The notes below the pieces were generated by a model that was not told where the DNA came from, searched no databases, and worked only from the letters and a program-made list of their open reading frames with translations. Made by a program: the position numbers and the translations under genes. Shown here piece by piece: positions 6,207-9,180 of a DNA stretch of 9,180 bases (positions are counted from its first letter, which is position 1; every line of letters begins with the position of its first letter). This DNA comes from an uncultured Oscillospiraceae bacterium (lineage in GTDB: Bacteria; Bacillota; Clostridia; Oscillospirales; Oscillospiraceae), in NCBI GenBank assembly GCA_900769835.1, contig CAAGIE010000107.1, positions 1 through 9,180 of the forward strand. The letters run 5' to 3'.

Positions 6207-7167
6207 CCCGGCGGCAAAGGTCCTTGCAATCTTCTGCAACAGAAGCGGGGTAGAGGATCTTTGCTTTGTCACCGAAACCGATGACCCAGCTTAAAAACAT
6301 GGGAGAGATGGCAACCTTGACGGTGAAGTTAAAATGCTCCTCACCGTCGGGGATCAGCATAACATCTTTGCCGAAACGATCCACCACCACGTTGATGAGA
6401 CTTCTGTGGAAGCGGAGTTTTACGTCGGTGGTATCGCCGGCATACATCTGGAAACGGCGGTTTGCCTGCTCCACGAGCTTGTTGCCTGCAAGTTCCGGGC
6501 AGGGGACACGGTTGGTGTCGGTGACTGTGATATCGGTCATTCTGTCCACGCGGTAAGAGGTGATGCCGTGGCGCTCGGAATAGGCCAGCAGATAGCAATT
6601 TTCATTATCCTGACACAGACCGTAGGGGCTGGCAACATAGGAATTTTCGCGATAGCGGCGTTTACCGCCCAGATCCCAGTCAAAGTACCGGAAGGTGATC
6701 TGCTTACCCTGTGCGATGGCATCCTGAATGGCATCCACAGAGTAGTAGATGGTCTCATTCATGCTCTTGACACGACCGGATACGATCACATTGCGGCGCA
6801 TCAGTTTTGCATCCTGCTCGTTGCACTGATTGCAAAGTTTTTCGATCAACTCGCGGGACTTTTTCTCGGTGAGATAGCGGCTGGACTGCACCGCGTCGAT
6901 CAACAACTTCAACTCCGGAAGTTCGAAATTTCTGGATGCGATATAGTAGCCACCGCTTTTACCGGGGATGGAGATGATATCCACACCGTAGTCCTGCAAG
7001 GCGGCAATATCGGAGTAGACCGTCTTGCGGTCACAGCGGATGTTGTGATCCCGATCCAGCGCAGAGATCAACTCCGTGGCGTTGACAGGGTGGTTTTCCC
7101 GGGAGTTCTTTTCCAGGTAGTCCAGAATGTACAGGATCTTTAATTTCTGGTTATCAGATTTCGGCAT
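6184..7167 (-). CDS. WYL-domain transcriptional regulator (YafY-like)
   Basis: A 327-residue protein with the architecture of YafY/COG2378 regulators. The N-terminal winged helix-turn-helix (about 6-75) contains CDRKTVYSDIAALQDYGVDI and an SGGYYI wing. The WYL domain (about 140-215) contains ITFRYFDW, SPYGLCQDNENCYLLAY and the YRVDRM motif. The C-terminal WCX-like extension (about 245-325) contains ISPMFLSWVIGFGDKAKILYP. The W of the name-giving motif is a cysteine here (CYLLAY, 191-196). WYL domains sense ligands, in some cases nucleic acids or nucleotides, and the family includes regulators of DNA damage, phage defence and CRISPR, but no target is evident. AGAGGT lies six bases before the ATG at 7167. 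The gene follows rsmI after 16 bp and is likely the last gene of that operon. Its 3' end overlaps the lipoprotein gene tail to tail. Confidence 0.92.
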   Translation of the reverse strand: MPKSDNQKLKILYILDYLEKNSRENHPVNATELISALDRDHNIRCDRKTVYSDIAALQDYGVDIISIPGKSGGYYIASRNFELPELKLLIDAVQSSRYLTEKKSRELIEKLCNQCNEQDAKLMRRNVIVSGRVKSMNETIYYSVDAIQDAIAQGKQITFRYFDWDLGGKRRYRENSYVASPYGLCQDNENCYLLAYSERHGITSYRVDRMTDITVTDTNRVPCPELAGNKLVEQANRRFQMYAGDTTDVKLRFHRSLINVVVDRFGKDVMLIPDGEEHFNFTVKVAISPMFLSWVIGFGDKAKILYPASVAEDCKDLCRRVMTQYPD

Positions 7168-7183
7168 ATCGTTACCTCTTTTC

Positions 7184-8011
7184 TCAGGAAAGGGCGGCGT
7201 CGTACACTACATTTTTAGGCAGGTTTAACTCTTGGGCGGTCTGCTTGATGGCATCCTTGCGGCTCAGGCCGGTGGCCATCAACTCGGCTACGCGAGTGGC
7301 GGCATCTTCAGGGGTGGCAGCGGTCTTTTCTTTCGGCTCTGCACCGGCAACAACTAAAACGAATTCACCCTTGGGCGCGTTCTCGGCATATTTCTCGATG
7401 GCCTGACCCAGGGTGGTGCGGATCACTTCTTCGTGAAGTTTTGTCAGTTCTCTGCAAAGGCTGATGGGACGCTCAGGACCGAATACTTCAGCCATGCTCT
7501 CCAGGGTCGCCAGAAGTTTGTGCGGGGCCTCGTAGAAGATCATAGTGCGCTGCTCGTCTGCCAGCGCTTCCAGATGCTCCCGACGGCTCTTCTTGGCAGT
7601 GGAGAGAAAACCCTCGAAGCAGAATCGGCCGGTGTTCTGACCGGAAATGCTCAGAGCGGTGATCACCGCGCAGGGGCCGGGAATAGCGCAGACGGTAATG
7701 CCTGCTTCATGGCACTGCTTTACCAGTTCTTCACCGGGATCGGAGATGGCGGGACTGCCGGCGTCGGATACCAGCGCGCAGGTTTCGCCTGCCAGGATCC
7801 GGTCAATAATGATATTACCTTTTTGCGCCTTGTTGTGCTCGTAGTAGCTGACAAGGCTTTTTTTAATACCGAGGTAGTTCAGCAGTTTCAGGCTGACACG
7901 GGTGTCCTCGGCGGCAATAAAATCAGCCTGCTCCAAAGTTTCTTTGCAGCGGATGGAGATGTCACCCAAATTGCCGATAGGGGTGGGGACTAAGTATAAC
8001 ATTCCGGGCAT
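7184..8011 (-). CDS. rsmI: 16S rRNA (cytidine(1402)-2'-O)-methyltransferase RsmI
   Basis: A 275-residue enzyme of the tetrapyrrole-methylase fold that methylates the 2'-OH of C1402 in the decoding centre of 16S rRNA with S-adenosylmethionine. All family motifs are visible: VPTPIGNLGDIS (8-19), AAEDTR (33-38), VSDAGSPAISDPG (81-93), IPGPCA (110-115), FYEAPHKL (159-166), CRELTKLHEE (186-195) and KGEFVLVVAG (214-223). The C-terminal ~45 residues form the usual small helical domain (SRKDAIKQTAQELNLPKNVVY). Length is normal. AGGAGG (8020-8025) lies eight bases before the ATG at 8011. It follows the TrmN6-like gene by 12 bp, an arrangement common in Firmicutes, though the GIY-YIG nuclease gene often found between them is absent here. 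Confidence 0.97.
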   Translation of the reverse strand: MPGMLYLVPTPIGNLGDISIRCKETLEQADFIAAEDTRVSLKLLNYLGIKKSLVSYYEHNKAQKGNIIIDRILAGETCALVSDAGSPAISDPGEELVKQCHEAGITVCAIPGPCAVITALSISGQNTGRFCFEGFLSTAKKSRREHLEALADEQRTMIFYEAPHKLLATLESMAEVFGPERPISLCRELTKLHEEVIRTTLGQAIEKYAENAPKGEFVLVVAGAEPKEKTAATPEDAATRVAELMATGLSRKDAIKQTAQELNLPKNVVYDAALS

Positions 8012-8019
8012 AAATCCAG

Positions 8020-8026
8020 CCTCCTA
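8020..8026 (-). promoter_or_regulatory. Stop codon merged with ribosome binding site (TrmN6-like to rsmI)
   Basis: Read on the minus strand, TAGGAGG combines the TAG stop of the upstream methyltransferase gene (8026-8024) with the AGGAGG Shine-Dalgarno sequence (8025-8020) of rsmI. The rsmI ATG follows eight bases later, suggesting coupled translation. Confidence 0.8.
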
Positions 8027-8707
8027 AAGATGGTACAGTTGACGGTAAAAATCGGTGGGTTCGCCGTTTGCATCTTGCAAACAGCATTCCTCCCAAATCA
8101 GTCCGGGCTTTCCGCCTTTGCGGAATTGCATCAGGATCAGACTGACGGGCTTATCTGCCCGGTGACGTACCAGACAAAGTCGTTTTAATTCAAGTTGATG
8201 GTTTACACCGCAGGCACATAAATGCGCCAGTCGCTCCGGGCGATGTACCAGATAGAAATCACCACCGTAGCGCAAGGCTTTTCCTGCCGCACAAAATAGA
8301 TCTTCTGCACTGCACAGATCTTCCCGCCGTGCGGTGGAGTGGGTCTTGCTTTGTGGGCCTGCGGCAAAGTAGGGAGGATTGGACACGCAGATATGATAGC
8401 TTCCGGGTTCGGCAACATTGTCCCGCAGATCTCCCAAAAGGCAATCCATACGGGAAGAAAGATCGTTGATGCGAATGTTCTCCAAAGCGGCCTCGTGGGA
8501 AGCGGGGTCGATCTCAATGCCGGTAACGGTGCAGTGGGGGTCGTGGGCGCAGAGCAGAACACCCAAAGTGCCACAACCTGCGCCCAGATCCAGCACCTTG
8601 CTTTGAGGGCCGGTTCGGACAAAGTTTGCCAGCAGCATAGAGTCGGTGCTTAAAGGGAAAACATTATCCGGGATGTCCAGCACGTATCCATTCCACAGTT
8701 GTTCCAT
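8024..8707 (-). CDS. TrmN6-like tRNA (adenine-N6)-methyltransferase
   Basis: A 227-residue class I SAM-dependent methyltransferase of COG4123, which includes E. coli TrmN6/YfiC (m6A37 in tRNA1Val) and B. subtilis YabB. The N-terminus has the family FPLSTDSMLLANF segment (17-29). SAM-binding motif I is VLDLGAGCGTLGVLL (38-52), the acidic end of strand 2 is IEID (64-67), and the N6-adenine catalytic motif is NPPY (110-113). The length fits the family. The natural substrate in this organism is inferred from family only. A GAGG sequence five bases before the ATG at 8707 supports the start. It is the first gene of an apparent operon with rsmI and the WYL regulator. It lies just downstream of the ferredoxin terminator, with no clear promoter in between. 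Confidence 0.88.
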   Translation of the reverse strand: MEQLWNGYVLDIPDNVFPLSTDSMLLANFVRTGPQSKVLDLGAGCGTLGVLLCAHDPHCTVTGIEIDPASHEAALENIRINDLSSRMDCLLGDLRDNVAEPGSYHICVSNPPYFAAGPQSKTHSTARREDLCSAEDLFCAAGKALRYGGDFYLVHRPERLAHLCACGVNHQLELKRLCLVRHRADKPVSLILMQFRKGGKPGLIWEECCLQDANGEPTDFYRQLYHL

Positions 8708-8731
8708 AAAAACCTCAGCCTAAATGTTGTA

Positions 8732-8778
8732 AATAAAAAATCGGCCTGCGTACCGGAAGACCGGCACACAGGTCGATT
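8732..8778 (-). terminator. Terminator of the ferredoxin gene
   Basis: On the minus strand, an 18-position stem pairs 8778-8761 with 8756-8739 around the loop TCTT. It has one A-C mismatch and two G-U pairs, with a CCGG core next to the loop. A U-rich run (TTTTTTATTT, 8740-8731) follows. It lies 13 bp after the ferredoxin stop and 24 bp before the TrmN6-like start codon. Confidence 0.85.
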
Positions 8779-8791
8779 GCGGAATCAGAGA

Positions 8792-8962
8792 TTAGCCTTC
8801 CACGATAGCTTCCACGGGGCAGTTATCGACACAGGTGCCGCAGTCTACGCACAGATCAGCATCGATGACGAAGAACTCCTCACCCTCGGAGATAGCCTCA
8901 ACGGGGCAGTTGTCAGCGCAGCTACCGCACTTCAGGCAAGCATCTGTAATTTTGTAAGCCAT
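8792..8962 (-). CDS. 2[4Fe-4S] clostridial-type ferredoxin
   Basis: A 56-residue low-potential electron carrier in the cytoplasm. Two complete cluster motifs C-x2-C-x2-C-x3-C-P are present, at C9-C12-C15-C19 and C38-C41-C44-C48, each followed by P-V-E-A-I; the two halves are a clear internal duplication. The length is that of classical clostridial ferredoxins, which serve pyruvate:ferredoxin oxidoreductase, hydrogenase and Rnf. I start at the ATG at 8962 (MAYKITDACL) because AGGAGG (8970-8975) lies seven bases upstream; the frame runs further back but crosses the promoter. With its own promoter (9009-9036) and terminator (8732-8778) it is a single-gene unit. It is acidic and small, as expected. 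Confidence 0.96.
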   Translation of the reverse strand: MAYKITDACLKCGSCADNCPVEAISEGEEFFVIDADLCVDCGTCVDNCPVEAIVEG

Positions 8963-9008
8963 GGTAATTCCTCCTAAATATGTTTTAGTTGCAAGGGAAT
9001 GCACCTCT

Positions 9009-9036
9009 ATTCTAACACGGATTTTTGAAATTGCAA
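9009..9036 (-). promoter_or_regulatory. Promoter of the ferredoxin gene
   Basis: On the minus strand, TTGCAA (9036-9031), a 16-base spacer and TAGAAT (9014-9009) precede the ferredoxin ATG by 46 bases. The -35 is the same palindromic hexamer seen at 2517-2522. I did not find a matching -10 on the plus strand at a usable distance here. Confidence 0.65.
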
Positions 9037-9108
9037 TGCCTTTTTGGAAATTGATTTGTATATTTTCTGAAAACATAGGGGAAGATTTTTCCATTAAGGG
9101 GTGATTTT

Positions 9109-9180
9109 GTGCGATACGGAGCAGAGGTGGAGAATTTATTGACGGATGCGGCGGCGACTGCAAGGAGGCTTGGACACAAG
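9109..9180 (+). CDS. Start of a probable ClpC-like Clp ATPase (3' partial)
   Basis: Only 24 codons are visible: a GTG start, then RYGAEVENLLTDAAATARRL and GHK. The pattern of a hydrophobic-alanine helix followed by A-x-x-L-G-H matches the first helix of the Clp N domain in ClpC/ClpA-type unfoldases (compare the ClpC consensus A...EEA..LGHN..GTEH). Such proteins unfold substrates for ClpP. AGGGG (9097-9101) lies seven bases before the GTG, supporting this start. The usual ctsR, mcsA and mcsB genes are not upstream, since the neighbour is a divergent ferredoxin gene. No CtsR or CIRCE operator is recognisable in the 146-bp gap. A weak TATATT at 9059-9064 is the best -10 candidate, without a good -35. 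The call rests on few residues; another helical N-terminus remains possible. Confidence 0.6.
   Translation, partial: MRYGAEVENLLTDAAATARRLGHK

Noticed and set aside
6334..7143. 269-residue open frame on the plus strand opposite the WYL gene
   Set aside because: No ribosome binding site or recognisable domain; it is the mirror of a well-supported coding sequence, where such long antisense frames arise from codon bias.
7433..7993. 186-residue open frame on the plus strand opposite rsmI
   Set aside because: RsmI motifs are complete on the minus strand; the antisense frame has no start signal or family resemblance.
8963..9108. CtsR or CIRCE operator upstream of the Clp-like gene
   Set aside because: I looked for AGGTCAAA-type direct repeats and TTAGCACTC/GAGTGCTAA inverted repeats and found neither.
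8963..9163. Longer ferredoxin frame starting at 9163
   Set aside because: The extension crosses the ferredoxin promoter and ribosome binding site and has no ferredoxin-like content.
1..9180. CRISPR arrays, tRNA/rRNA genes, insertion sequences, riboswitches or phage genes
   Set aside because: Gene spacing is tight and no such structure, repeat series or terminal inverted repeat is visible; the only long inverted repeats are the three terminator hairpins.

Overview
The window looks like chromosomal DNA of a Gram-positive anaerobe of the class Clostridia, probably the Oscillospiraceae/Ruminococcaceae group. The basis is the gene content (YlmH, a DUF896/YnzC-type protein, a BaiN/HI0933-type flavoprotein, a COG2509 flavoprotein, a WYL regulator, a clostridial 2[4Fe-4S] ferredoxin and the start of a probable ClpC), strong AGGAGG-type ribosome binding sites and sigma-A-like promoters. 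This placement is an inference; there is no rRNA in the window. I see no mobile element, CRISPR array, tRNA or rRNA.

Layout. (1) 2-1420, plus: the C-terminal part of a large surface or secreted protein with the end of an Ig-like domain and five tandem fibronectin type III domains. (2) 1442-1478: a perfect hairpin that can end transcription from both sides. (3) 1486-2479, minus: a two-gene operon, ylmH then a DUF896 gene, coupled through a stop codon that overlaps the next ribosome binding site. (4) 2495-2545: back-to-back promoters that appear to share one palindromic -35 hexamer. (5) 2577-5365, plus: two flavoprotein genes overlapping by ATGA. (6) 5367-5400: a second two-way hairpin, which also encodes the end of the minus-strand DUF1294 membrane protein gene (5380-5658). 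(7) 5685-6206, plus: a small lipoprotein whose 3' end overlaps by 23 bp the convergent WYL regulator. (8) 8707-6184, minus: an apparent operon of a TrmN6-like methyltransferase, rsmI and the WYL regulator. (9) 8732-8962, minus: a 56-residue ferredoxin with its own promoter and terminator. (10) 9109 to the end, plus: the first 24 codons of a probable Clp ATPase.

The genes are mostly housekeeping: ribosome and tRNA modification, ribosome-associated RNA binding, flavin redox, an electron carrier and protein quality control. There is one secreted multi-domain protein. No defence system, biosynthetic cluster or clearly new multi-gene system is visible. What stands out is compact architecture: a shared -35 box, terminators used from both sides or lying inside coding sequence, stop codons merged with ribosome binding sites, and overlapping convergent gene ends.
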